NCBI GenBank assembly: GCA_033977485.1
Contig: CM066998.1
Location: 27,281,501 to 27,345,500 of the forward strand
Origin: Hydrangea macrophylla
Lineage: Eukaryota; Streptophyta; Magnoliopsida; Cornales; Hydrangeaceae
Direction: 5' to 3'
DNA length: 64,000 nt
The position numbers and the translations under genes were made by a program. Below the pieces are notes generated by a model, which saw only the letters and a program-made list of their open reading frames with translations, had not been told where the DNA came from and ran no database searches. This document shows, piece after piece, positions 1 to 10,065 of this stretch (position 1 is its first letter; each line of letters starts with the position of its first letter).

Positions 1-81
1 ATTTTGGGAATCTATGCCAATAGTGAGGTTGGAACTTAGTCACTTTTCTTTTTATTTTGTCCTGTTCTTTGTTTTCTTTTC

Positions 82-474
82 ATGTTTAATCCTTGTTTCT
101 TGTGTTCCGTTATCTTAATCTCGGTTTGTTTGTCTTTTGTCGTTTCCTTGTCCAGGATTGTCACTATGTTTCTAAATGGTATTCCGGTGTTCCTTCCACA
201 TCAGCTGTTCCATGGGGCTCGCACGCAGTCTCCTGGCACTCCACCGCAAGAGGAAGAACAACTGCGGATTTTTACACCATTATCTATGTCTCCACCGCAG
301 TCTCCTCTCATGTGCACACCTCATTCCCTAGCGACTCCAGACATGCTGAATGACACTCTTGCCGCTTTCAGATTATTTTGGGAACGGGAATTGTCAAGTT
401 TGGAGTCCAATCTCGAAGATCTGGTGGTGTGCGAAGCAATGGAAGAAGAAGAAGTTTTCGTGTTGGAAGTTTAG
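82..474 (+). other. Open frame of 130 codons, unrecognised
   Basis: A hydrophobic start (about residues 5-45) is followed by a Pro/Ser/Glu-rich middle and an acidic tail ending EEEEVFVLEV. I recognise no domain. A splice-acceptor-like TTGTCCAG lies at about 147-154, so the first third may be intron rather than coding. It lies inside the partial LTR element and may be the tail of an internal gene or chance. Low support. Confidence 0.15.
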
Positions 475-800
475 TGTTCCACTTCAGTTTTATTTTGTCA
501 TTTTCATTTTTCTCAATTGAAGTGTAATTCTGGGCAAATGATTTTTAGTTTGGTTTTTATTTTAATTTTTCTATGTAATAAGGTCTACAGATCACGTGGG
601 GAGTTATAATTTTGCAAATTGACTGCATTTTGAATCTTTTATTACTAAATCTTTGCAATTTTATCTTTTGATGATGTCCATTCTGGCCTACATGTCTGTA
701 ATTGAACTGCTTTTAAGTATCTCTGCATGTCCAGATTTGTTTCTAATAGTTGGGGGTGTTTTGGTTCACTTTTTCAAAGAATTCTGTAATTTTTGTGTTA

Positions 801-918
801 GATCGATCGAACCTATTTCGATCGATCGAAAACCCTGCGTGTTCAAGCGCTTGAACGCTTTATTCAATCGATTGAGCGATTTACTTTCGATCGATCGAAA
901 GTTGGTCGATCGATCGAA
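801..918. repeat. Cluster of TCGATCGA-type palindromes (internal, upstream cluster)
   Basis: At least five short palindromic units occur within 120 bp: GATCGATCGAA at 801 and near 820, a perfect 16-bp palindrome GTTCAAGCGCTTGAAC at 841-856, and further CAATCGATTGA and TCGATCGATCGAA copies to 918. Spacing is irregular, so this is not a simple tandem repeat. A partner cluster follows at 1256-1308, and the cargo ORF starts at 1389. Confidence 0.8.
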
Positions 919-1255
919 CATTTTTTTAAACGAGGCGTCTTCAGCACACCTCTTCAGCTCCCTCACTCTCACACACTCGAGAGATCCCACACAGAGATAG
1001 GGCGACTCGGCGATTTTTCTATCTCTACCATCCACACACCTCATTTTGGGGACTTGGATTATCACCCTCATCATCATCTCACCTCCACTGCGTGTTTCTA
1101 CACCGAGGTAGGCCCCACGAGCCCTTTGTCTTTTGTTTTGTTAGAAAAATCCCAAGGGGGTGTCCCCTTGGTCTTAGGATTTCCCGTTTGTAGTTCATTT
1201 GTGTTTCACTTTTCGTTTTCCCTTTTGTTGTTGCGATCGCAGAACATAGTTGTGT

Positions 1256-1308
1256 TCGATCGATTAAACTGTTTTCGATCGATCGAAGCTGAAATATTCA
1301 ATCGATCA
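1256..1308. repeat. Cluster of TCGATCGA-type palindromes (internal, downstream cluster)
   Basis: Three units (TTCGATCGATTAAAC, TTCGATCGATCGAA, TTCAATCGATCAAAC) lie within about 55 bp, 80 bp before the ATG of the cargo ORF. With the cluster at 801-918 they bracket a CT-rich stretch (930-1250) that contains a possible short 5' UTR intron (donor-like GAGGTAGG at about 1105, acceptor-like TCGCAG at about 1240). Confidence 0.7.
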
Positions 1309-1388
1309 AACTATGCAGTAGCAGTTTCTTTCTTTTTCTTCCCTGTTCTAATCTGTGTCGTGTTGCGTTCTATTTTCACGGCTACACG

Positions 1389-2802
1389 ATGAATCCAGTA
1401 ACTGGCTACCACAAGTCCAAGCCCCTCAGCCTCACTATACCTGATTCGGTACCCACACATGGGTTCCGGAATGCTGAGGATCGGGTATGGTACGAGCGTT
1501 ATTTCCAGACGCAGAAGGTGATGATTGAGCGTCCTATCGAGTCTGCTTGGTCGGAGCACCCGTGGTTCCTGACATGGATTCGCTCCATGCCCCACTGGTT
1601 CCATATACTCTCGCTGGCCAAGAGAGTAAATCTATCATGGATACGAGGTGCATGTGCGACGATGATACGCGACCCGCACATACCATTCACACATCATGCT
1701 TTCTTCTGGGGTCGGGCGTTCGTCATCAGTCCCACTACAGTTTCGGCCGCCTTGGGGGTACCAGAGGTACCAGATTATATTTGCCCCCATCGGCCTGACG
1801 CACCTGAGACACCACCATCTGCCATTATCCGCGAGCTCACCGGAGGCGCCGTTCCTTCTTGGAATGGCGAGGCTTTGATTGAGGACCACTTCCTTACCGA
1901 CGACTACCACATGCTTCACCTGGTCCTCAATAATTATCTCTTGGTGACCTCTTATCGAGAGAAGATCGCGGCTTGGTATGCGCGAGTTTTATTTGCAGTA
2001 GGGACAGGACAGCCAGTCTTCTTACCCCGACTATATCAACTTCATGGTCCATCCCACCCGCTTCATCGCCTCCAAAAAGCACCTGCAAGGTGCTTGGGCG
2101 ATTCACAGAGTTATGGCTCAGGCCGACTTTCCTGAGCTTGCTGGAGACGACCTTCGTGCTTCCCCCAGCCAATTTGGCGAGGCAGCAGCTCGCCGCTCCG
2201 ATGCCCAGAAGAGGAAACGAAAACAAAAAGGGAAAGCGAAGGTGGGGGCGAAGAAGACGAGGCGTGGTGGGACAGACACAGAGGCTGGAGCTTCAGGGAC
2301 ACCCACAGAGGCTGAGGAGCTTGATATTGACGATGAGGAGGAGGATCCGGTTGCTGCTGTGCAGCAGTTCGAGTTGCGACAACGATTGCAGACTCAGGCC
2401 CAGGGAGAGTCTTCTTCCTCTGTGCCTCTCCCGACAGTTTATGAGCTGCTATTGGAGGAGAGAGAGGCCAGGATTAGACTTGAGGTCCGGATGGATCAAC
2501 TGCAGACCTTGCTTGAGTCTATATTGATTCAGATTGGGGTCGATCAGGCCGTTCACTCTGCTCACCATCCTACGCCTACCCCGTCTGCACCGCCTGCTGC
2601 CGATCCATCATTTTCTGCTGCTCCTACTCCTACAGGTCTATCCACTTCTTCCGCTGCTGCCGATCCATCACTTTTTGCTCCACTTATTGCTGATCTTCCA
2701 TCCCCATCTGCTACTGTTACACCTGCTACTGCACCACCGCCATCTGCACCCATTGACATTCCTTCTGCCGTGGCTGATGATGATCCGTCGGGAGCCGCGT
2801 AG
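1389..2802 (+). pseudogene. Cargo gene with putative plant transposon domain, one frameshift
   Basis: Two overlapping frames form one protein of about 470 residues. The first (from ATG 1389) contains a WGRAFVISP segment, then GVPEVPDY, and ends after ...AVGTGQPV. The homologous reading resumes one frame over with DYINFMVHPTRF at 2029-2064, so a single-base indel lies at about 2012-2028. This arrangement (VxGR..xFSP, then ..P.. and a helical block with I..N) resembles the 'putative plant transposon protein' family (Pfam PF20167 as I recall it), common inside LTR elements and of unknown function. After the domain comes a basic Lys/Arg stretch (2210-2270) that could be nuclear-targeting, an acidic patch, a helical segment (2440-2530) and a Pro/Ser/Ala-rich tail. 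A sequencing error could explain the frameshift. Confidence 0.6.
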
Positions 2803-4911
2803 CTTTTTCTGGGAAGGGGGTAGTGTTATTGTACTTTTGACTATATGTTTATTTTTGTTGTACTATTTTTGGTGGGTGTGTTATGGTTGGACACGTGGGA
2901 CAGTTCTTTATTTTGTTTAAGTTTGGTTATGTATGAACATTACTTATCACTGCTTTTATTTTATTCCTTTACCATTCCAGTGGTTTGTATTGTTTGGATC
3001 ATGGTTTTATTGCTTTATCTTTATCTATTGATCCTTGTTGTTTTGGAGATTGTGTTCTATATTTCTATGCCAGGTTGCTATGCTTGTTATCATCGCGTTG
3101 CTCTATACAGGTGATACCTATCTATTTAAATTATTGAAAATCAACTTCTGGGGACTTCGTTGTTTTCAGTTGGGGGTAGGGGATACTAATAGATAGGTAT
3201 ACACCCGTAATGATCATATTTTGCACTTGGATATGTCTTAAATTTAATTAGAATACGGTCTGGTAAAATTTTGAAAATTTTTAATATTGAATCTTATTGA
3301 TAGAATAACTCGGAATAATCTCTCCTGCTTGTTAATTAGGCGATGACACATTTATAGTATCCTCATTTTTTTTTATGGATTAAGTTCACGCGTTTTCTGT
3401 TATCACTAAGATGGATTGCATGTGTGAAGCTATTATGTACCCAATACTTTTATGCACTAATTGGCAGCTATGTAGAAAACCTGAAAACTGAGTTAATATG
3501 ACTATTGTGCCAAAAGAACAAGTAGTGGAAGCTAATAACCCTTAGTGAGTTATTGAGCCAATCGTCATTTCTGAGGGAATTCTCATACAATTTCGAATGG
3601 TCTTTCTTGTTTATACTTAGTAAATTCGTTGTAAATATCTCAGTTTTTCTTTAAAAGTTTTGACTGCTTGTTAGAGGAGAACGTTCAGGATTTACCAATT
3701 ACACTCAATGAACACTTAAATGCTAAAAATTAAAAGTTGAGAAAATGATTTAAGCCATCGTTTACCCATTCTTTAACCTGATATAGCTTTTGCCTACATT
3801 CATTGAAATGTTTCATCCCTGATCCCATACCAACTAAATATTTCCAATATGATTACAAAGAATCCAAGTCCTTGATCTATACCTTGACCTCAATGAGCCG
3901 TATTATACATTTATTAAGAATGAAGTCATCAAAGTAGAGGAAGTGGAAGGAAGTAGTTGTGGGTCAGTTTACTTAAAAAAAAAAAAAAGCATATGAAATG
4001 AATGGGAGATTGGGTTGAGAGATGAAAAGAATAAAAAGAGAAGTTGAAATTCCATCACATACTGAAAAGCACATTCTTCTCTACAACACTCTCACCTACT
4101 AACTAAAAGCCGAAATTCAAAGTCTTAAAGATTCTCAACAATTAATTTGAACATAGAAGTGTGAATTGAGTTATCCACGGTATTTCGCTCCTCTAGTAAG
4201 TAGTGTTCTATTCATGAGACTGTATACTCTTAAATGTCCGTTTTTCATAGAGTCAAGTATGGAAGCATTAGCACCCAGAATATCAGCCTTATCAAAGCTT
4301 TCATACAGTGTGCGGTCATTGTAAAGCAAGTTTCTGAGAGACGTTCTTTTTGAGTGTGACCAATGTGAGAGTTGAGCTGAAACTGCGAGTTTTTCAAGGT
4401 GCAATAGTCTAAATAACTCTTAAATAGGGTTGGACGTATGGTTGTTAAACTCACACACACACACGGGTGCATGATGGTGATACATATGTTATATTTTACT
4501 TGGTAATATAAGGGAGCATGTGGATTTCTTTCATAGGTTGATTGAGGATAGTATATCTTTGTAGAGTTAAAGTAACAGTTTAATGGAGGGGGAATTCTAC
4601 AAGTTATTCTAAATCTTTTTGAGCTTAATGCAACCGCACAAGACAACACTCGTCCACTAGGGGGTATATTCACTGCAAACCCTCACAAGACAACACTCGT
4701 CCACTAGGGGGAACCTAGGGGTTTAACGGCTTGTTGCATTAGCTAAATGCAACCGCGATTCCTGCGAAAGTGAGTTAGGAATTTTCTCTCTATCTTAGTT
4801 TGGGTTGTTTTTTAGTTTTTTTTCTTTGTTTTTCTTGGTCATGATAGTATTAGTTTAGTAGTTTTTTATTTTCGCTTTATCGCTAGGGACTAGCAATAAG
4901 CTAGTTGGGGG
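2803..4911 (+). other. Non-coding internal region of the LTR element
   Basis: About 2.1 kb with no convincing coding region on either strand; short open frames here have no recognisable domain. It holds purine runs (GGAAGGGGGTAG at about 2813; TTGGGGGTAGGGG at about 3170), a poly-A tract at about 3975 and a duplicated 28-bp block at 4637-4711. It ends in the tract just before the 3' LTR. Confidence 0.5.
4637..4711 (+). repeat. Direct duplication of a 28-bp block
   Basis: The block beginning CACAAGACAACACTCGTCC and ending ACTAGGGGG occurs at 4637-4664 and again at 4684-4711 with no mismatch, 47 bp apart. Function unknown; probably replication slippage within the element. Confidence 0.85.
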
Positions 4912-4912
4912 T
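4902..4912 (+). promoter_or_regulatory. Polypurine-like tract before the 3' LTR
   Basis: TAGTTGGGGG lies immediately before the TTGTGCAA start of the LTR. This is where the plus-strand primer tract of an LTR retrotransposon should sit. Only part is pure purine, so the assignment rests on position. Confidence 0.5.
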
Positions 4913-5168
4913 TGTGCAAAGCGGGGGTATTTGTAAAATACAACCGCGTTAAAAGGGAGAATTGCATTGGTTTTAATCACAACTTCCCGTTTTATCTGCA
5001 ATTTGCATTACAAGGCTAGTTTTCATACAATGTGATTAATCTATGATAAGTTGTATTGTTTTAGCTATTGTTTGTGCAGATCTCTGCTGTGTGGACTAGA
5101 GAGATGAACGTCAGGACAACTGGAATGCTGTAGTGCAGACAAAAGAATTCAAAGCTAAAGTTTGAAGT

Positions 5169-5259
5169 TCGAGCGATCGACGACAGTTTGATCGATCGAA
5201 GGTTCGATCGCTTAAAGAAAGTTGAAGCGCTTGAGTTCCAAATGTTCAATCGATCGAAC
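5169..5259. repeat. TCGATCGA palindrome cluster, upstream of LTR TATA
   Basis: Units TTCGAGCGATCGA, TTTGATCGATCGAA, TTCGATCGCTT, TTGAAGCGCTTGA and TTCAATCGATCGAAC follow each other within 91 bp. They lie about 70-160 bp upstream of the TATA-like box at 5325. Confidence 0.8.
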
Positions 5260-5738
5260 ATGGTATTTTCAGAAACTTTCGTGTACGCAGCAGTTGCAGA
5301 ATTTTAACCCTAGCCTTTAGTTTTTCTATATATTGGAGCATTGTATACGTCCCAGGGGACGCCCAACTTTTGTTTTTTATCAGTTTAGAGAGAGAGGAGA
5401 GTTTTTTTTATTGTTTTCTTTGTAGGTTTTCCATTGATTACTCTAAGGTTTGATAGAGTTCATCGTTCCAGGTTACTTGTTTCTTGTGTTATTTACATTC
5501 TGTACTTAGTTAGTCGTAGTTTAATCTTCAATCTCGTAGTATTGCATGCTAGATAAGTTAAAACCACTAGTTTTCATAGTTTTCATGAAAAACTCACATC
5601 CAAACAAAGCCTTAATGTTTTCATATGATAAAAACCGATCTGTGATACTCCAGACGATGTCTGAGTAGTCCTAGGGTTGGGAGAACACGATGAAATAGTG
5701 ATCTCCAGCCTCTGCCATGCAACAGAATAAATCCTGTG

Positions 5739-5859
5739 TTCGATCGATCGGAGGTAGTTTGATCGATCGAACCAGAGATAGTCAAGCGATCAAAGGACAT
5801 TTCGATCGATTGAGGGATGAAGGCTTTCGGTCGATCGAACGATCGTCGATCAATCGAAC
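5739..5859. repeat. TCGATCGA palindrome cluster, downstream of LTR TATA
   Basis: At least six units lie within 121 bp, including TTCGATCGATCGG, TTGATCGATCGAAC, TTCGATCGATTGA and GGTCGATCGAACGATCG. They start about 400 bp downstream of the TATA-like box, so they would be in the transcribed part of the LTR. Confidence 0.8.
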
Positions 5860-6533
5860 TCTCTGATTCTTGAGGATGTTCCCTGCAGTATTCCAGGACC
5901 TTTTGTTTTTGAGATTCGTTATCATACTGTCCCTAAATGCTCAGTTTGTCAAAACAGTTTTCAAAATCAAGGCCCTAAGGCATTTTCTTTCAATACATTT
6001 TGCAAACCACCTTCAATGCTAACACCATTGTAGGTGTGAGTCTTAACTATTGAATTAAACCGCTTTCAGGTGTTTTAAGTCAACTGTGATGATATAGTCC
6101 CGGACATGAAAGGGCTATGGATTCTTTATTTTAAGAGAAATACGGCATACTGTAGGTAATGTACTCATTAGTGCTTCAAAGTAACTGCATGGTAGATGGT
6201 TAGATTACTGTGGATTCGTGTAATCCCAACACTTTCTTCTTAAAGTTAAATCCTATTTTAGAATATTGTTTTAATTAGCTAATTAGTTCTTTAATTAATC
6301 TGAATTACTTTTGTTAGTAGTCTTAGTTTGTGGAACTTTGTGTTCTGCACCATTATTTAATCTTATTGATTTTGGTTCGCCTTCTTTAGAGTTTAGTCCA
6401 AGTTAATAGGTCAACACCTTCCCTGTGGGATCGACCTGGTCTTACCAGTTACTACTTGCACGTCTACCTACACTTGGGTATTGCACAAGAGCACACAATT
6501 ATATTCTCGTGTCAGACGCAACGATCTGTGACA

Positions 6534-7082
6534 ATGGAAATCGAAAGTTGGAATTCAAGAAAAGTGAATAGGACGATGTGTAGATGTTGTTCATTAGCAC
6601 CGATGTGGACATCATGGAGCTTAAATAATCCAGGAAGAAGGTTCATTAGGTGTCGTAACTACAAGGTAATTCAAATTTTTTGAATCTGGCAAAAAATGTA
6701 GATATAGACATATATGCTATCAATTTTTGTGCTGAATTCAAATGTTTTTTGTTACAGAATGATTCCTACTGTGGGTTTTTCCAATGGGTTGACCCTACCC
6801 ATTTGTGCACGAGCTACTGAAATTATTCCTCAAATGAGAAGCTCCATATTGGAAACCAAATATGACAGTGAAAAATTGACTGAGAAGGTTGCAAGGATTC
6901 GAAAAAAGAAAGCTGCATTGAAAAAAGAAATCGAAGAGATGAAAACAGAGGTGATAAGGCTTAGAGCAGAGAAGAAATATTGGTATCGACTTTCCAGGAT
7001 GTTGGTGTGTATTTTAATTGCCGTGTTTATGGTATCTAGTGTTGGTAGAAGAGCTAAGTTTGAGAAAATGTATTTGGCCTAA
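6534..7082 (+). pseudogene. GRF-type zinc finger protein with coiled coil and membrane segment, frameshifted
   Basis: Exon 1 (6534-6665) starts MEIESWNSRK and carries CRC..., NPGRRFIRC and NYK; exon 2 begins at 6758 after a TTACAG acceptor with YCGFFQWVDP. These are the Cys and aromatic positions of the plant GRF zinc finger (as in the At4g04775-like family). The frame then breaks at about 6800-6806 by what looks like a one-base insertion; the adjacent frame continues ICARATEIIP, a Lys/Glu-rich coiled coil (6850-7000) and a hydrophobic segment MLVCILIAVFMV (7001-7036), ending at 7082. Full size would be about 150 residues, usual for this family. Such genes often occur near or within MULE transposons, and a MULE transposase fragment lies 1.2 kb downstream, convergent. 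The function of the family is not established. Confidence 0.7.
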
Positions 7083-8303
7083 TGTATGGTCAACAATGCT
7101 GGTGTGTTTTGTAATGACCTTTCTGATGAATGGATGTTGGGTGTTTTATGATGAATTGGGTTTATTTACACATCTTCAATCAGTTGTTATTAATTTTTGT
7201 GACAATTTTTGCTTTTGTAAATAATTGTAATATTTGACTGCAATGTTGTACTGTGGCAAAGGTGAGATTAGGCTGTTTCTTAAACTTGTTATGTTCATAT
7301 AAGTTCAAAAAACTTGCTAAAGATGACTTGTTATTGAAGAGAATAAATGTGAATGGTGAACTGCACAAAAATTTGCAGGTCATATTTTTTCGTCGAATTT
7401 TTCCATGTCTATTACATAGAGCTTGTGCGTAGAATTCCAAGTTGGGAATTTCAAATTCTTGAGATTTGACAAACTGTGTTGTTCACTTAATGAGATTCTT
7501 CAGAGAAGGAAACATTCAACCTTAAGCCAAGCAACTTTGTGTGGAAATGCAAAATTCCCCACATTTATGTAGCTCATGTTTTAGATCTTCTAAGGCATTA
7601 GTTTGGCAGTTGAAGTAAGGTCCTTACGTGTATTAGCTTAAGTAAGGGACTGAATGGGTGTCATTGGTTTGTCAATTGTCAAAAAATTCTTTATCTGTCC
7701 AATGCTAGGTTGTCAAATGGTGAGTGGTGGTAAATTTTACAGTCGCTAATATTTATTTTGGATGCGATACTGCACTGGTTTGGGACGTTGGGGGATGGAT
7801 CATAAGCTTTAAAGTAAATTTGATAGAAAATTTGTGGATGGATTAGGTTAAGCATATATAGTACTAGAATTAGACTGTGTTTTGTTGATTGATACTTTAA
7901 CCTTCTCTTCAATATTGGTTCATGGACTACATTTACGCTCAATTATAGCATTTCTTTGGTAATGATATTCTGTTTCACTTTTACCATTGATAAGCTTCAT
8001 TTAGTGTTTATATACCTTACATTTGGTTAATTATTTGTTTGTAATTGTAGCCTGTTGATATATATATTGTGTAAAGTCTATTTGGTGGTGGATGAAACAG
8101 GTTCTTGTGCTTTCTCTGTTTCTCAAATCATTTCTTGAACATTTTTTTCCTTCCAAAATTGTGAAGCAAGTGAGCCAAAAACACTTCTGTTTCACATTAA
8201 AGATTTGAATGTGCTGTGCTATTCTTCATTTTCTCACTAGCCAAAACTGCACAAAATTTTGCTACAGCACTGCACAAACACTGCACAAAATACTGCAAAA
8301 ATT
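7083..8303. other. AT-rich spacer between two convergent transposon-gene remnants
   Basis: About 1.2 kb; the open frames are short, without recognisable domains. It probably holds the 3' untranslated regions of the GRF gene (from the left) and of the MULE transposase (from the right). No repeat structure noticed. Confidence 0.4.
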
Positions 8304-9246
8304 CCATTACCTTTACAGGTCCTACTATTGTGTCCATAAATACCACACTTCTTGCACTTTAATCTTAAATTTTATCTTGAAAATTGGTGTGGCTTAGACT
8401 TACACTTAGGTTCTTCCCATGGGTTTTTCCTTCTAAGCAGCTTAGGCCTACCAGGCATTCTTTGTGTCTTGGGAGGTTGCACTGGTTCCAAACCTGTTTT
8501 CTTCCACAGCTTCTCCCCATTCAATGGTTGCATAGAATATTTGTAGGATTTAAGACAGGTATCCGTACTATACCAGTGAGAAACATAGTCCTCTGGAGAT
8601 TTCTTGAACTAAAAAATGGCAGAGACCCCATGACAACATGGAATACCTGATATGTCCCAAGCCCTACATGACCAAGTTTGTGATTCCAAATCAACAATGT
8701 AACTGTCTGCGAAATACTTTACTTCAAACTTGTTATCACCATTCCAAGTTGTCCTACAATACCTACTAATCAACTTAATTTCCTCCAACTTCTTTTTTAT
8801 TCTAGGACAAAGCTTTCCATTGGACTTATTTTTTAATATTTCATCTGTATTCTCTTGCAACCTCACCATAATTGCAAGTCTAATTTCTTCCAACATTGAC
8901 ACAATGTTCTTATACCTTGCCTCTAAAATATAGCCATTAAAGGTTTCACACAAGTTGTTGTCAACCATATCACACTTACTTAGTATATTAAAATATGCTT
9001 TGGACCATTACTTTGGGTTCTGCTTCATTAAGTCTTCATGGGCAACCTCTGAAATGCTTTTCAATTCCTTCATGATTTCCTCAAATTCAGGTATAGTTGT
9101 GCTTCTTGCAGCACACTAGAAAAGCCTCTTCAACACTACCCCTTTGTGCTTTTTCAACCAGTTGGCATATATATGCCTTGCACAACATCTATGTTCAGCA
9201 CATGGCAAAGTACTCTCAACAGCTGGAATTAGTCCCTACAAAAACA
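8304..9246 (-). pseudogene. Mutator-like (MuDR/MULE) transposase, C-terminal part, broken
   Basis: Reading right to left, an exon begins at about 9237-9246 after a TTTGTAG acceptor with GLIPAVESTLPCAEHR and CARHIYANWLKK, the end of the MULE catalytic domain. It continues VDNNLCETFNGYILEAR, then a SWIM zinc finger (SCRAWDISGIPCCH, about 8620-8665). After an in-frame TAG (8609-8611) the same frame goes on with PEDYVSHWYSTDTCLKSY and, past another stop, a terminal zinc knuckle CKKCGIYGHNSRTC near 8310-8350. The N-terminal and most of the catalytic domain (DDE residues) are missing, since the minisatellite starts 180 bp upstream of the exon. It would have been a nuclear DNA transposase; it is dead now. 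Confidence 0.8.
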
Positions 9247-9426
9247 TTTGGTCCACAATAATATACATGTACATAAATTCAATTATAAAAAAAAAACAAG
9301 AGAATGGTTTGGGGCTGATTGCTCTTCATGTGGAAGTATAAGTGTCCAATTGCAAACAAAAAAAATGATATGTACCCAATTGAAAAAAAGGGTGTAGTAC
9401 AAGGGTGTAAAGTGTAATTAGGCCAA

Positions 9427-10065
9427 AAAAAATTTGAAGCAAAGTGTGGTAAGTTGCTCCTTACAGTTAGGAACTTGCTCCTTAGGCTTACTGAGTTGCT
9501 CCCCACGTTTGATCAGTTGCTCCCCAAATTTTTCTTTAGTTTAAAAAAAATTGAAGCAAAGTTTGGCAAGTTGCTCCTTATGTTTAAGTACTTGCTCCTT
9601 AGGCTTAGTGAATTGCTCCCCATGTTTGGTCAGTTGCTCTTCACATTTTTGTTTAGTTTTTAAAAAATACATTGAAGCAAAGTGTGGTAAGTTGCTCCTT
9701 AAGTTTAGGCAGTTGCTCCTTAGGCTTGGTAAGTTGCTCCCTACGTTTGGTTAGTTGCACCCCACAACTAACCAAAGTTTAAAAAAAAAAAATTTGAAGC
9801 AAAGTGTGGTAAGTTGCTCCCTACGTTTAGATAGTTGTTCCTGAGGCTTGGTAAGTTGCTCCCCAAATTTCCTTTAGTTTTTAAAACAAAAAAAATTGAT
9901 GCAATGTGTGGTAAGTTGCTCCCTACGTTTAGACAGTTGCTCCCTAGGCTTGGTAAGTTGCTCCCCACATTTGGTCAGTTGCTCCCCACATTTTCCTTTA
10001 GTTTAAAAACCAAAATTTGAAGCAGTGTGGTAAGTTGCTCTCCACATTTTCTAAGTTGCTCCAAT
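9427..10065 (+). repeat. GTTGCTCC minisatellite, left arm
   Basis: About 640 bp of units of roughly 20-23 bp, each carrying (A)GTTGCTCC followed by variants such as CCACGTTTGGTC, TTAGGCTTGGTA or CTACGTTTAGAC. They form higher-order blocks of about 110-125 bp separated by TTTAGTTTAAAAA and GAAGCAAAGTGTGG. The same higher-order repeat recurs in inverted orientation at 40425-41105. Open frames across it are artefacts of the periodicity. Confidence 0.9.

Larger units (their letters stand above)
1..6487 (+). mobile_element. LTR retrotransposon, 3' portion (5' end outside window)
   Basis: The right boundary is a 3' LTR at 4913-6487, preceded by a purine-rich tract and ending in an inverted copy of its own start (TTGTGCAA at 4912, TTGCACAA ending at 6488). 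Inside are a cargo ORF with a plant transposon domain (1389-2802) and long non-coding stretches. No gag, protease, reverse transcriptase or integrase was seen in this part, so it could be a large non-autonomous derivative, or its pol could lie to the left of the window. The end of the LTR reads as a short CCCTGTGGGATCGACC-like segment that I associate with Athila/Tat-type gypsy elements; that assignment is inference. The 5' LTR is not visible, so no target duplication can be checked. Confidence 0.6.
4913..6487 (+). repeat. 3' LTR (1575 bp) of the partial element
   Basis: It starts TGTGCAAAGCGGGGG and ends GGGTATTGCACA, giving TG..CA ends with a 7-8 bp inverted match. A TATA-like TCTATATATTGG lies at 5325-5335. 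Two clusters of TCGATCGA palindromes lie on either side of it (5169-5259 and 5739-5859). The LTR ends 46 bp before the ATG of the GRF zinc-finger pseudogene. The partner LTR is outside the window. Confidence 0.6.

Noticed and set aside
4440..4465. CA-repeat (ACACACACAC) and other microsatellites (20595, 23162, 53752)
   Set aside because: Ordinary simple repeats without further structure; mentioned only where they lie in larger features.
9454..10020. Open frames with repeated LLPTFGQLLLRL-type peptides, and the similar ones at 40534-40988
   Set aside because: Translation of the GTTGCTCC minisatellite; open in several frames because of the repeat, with no start context or domain.
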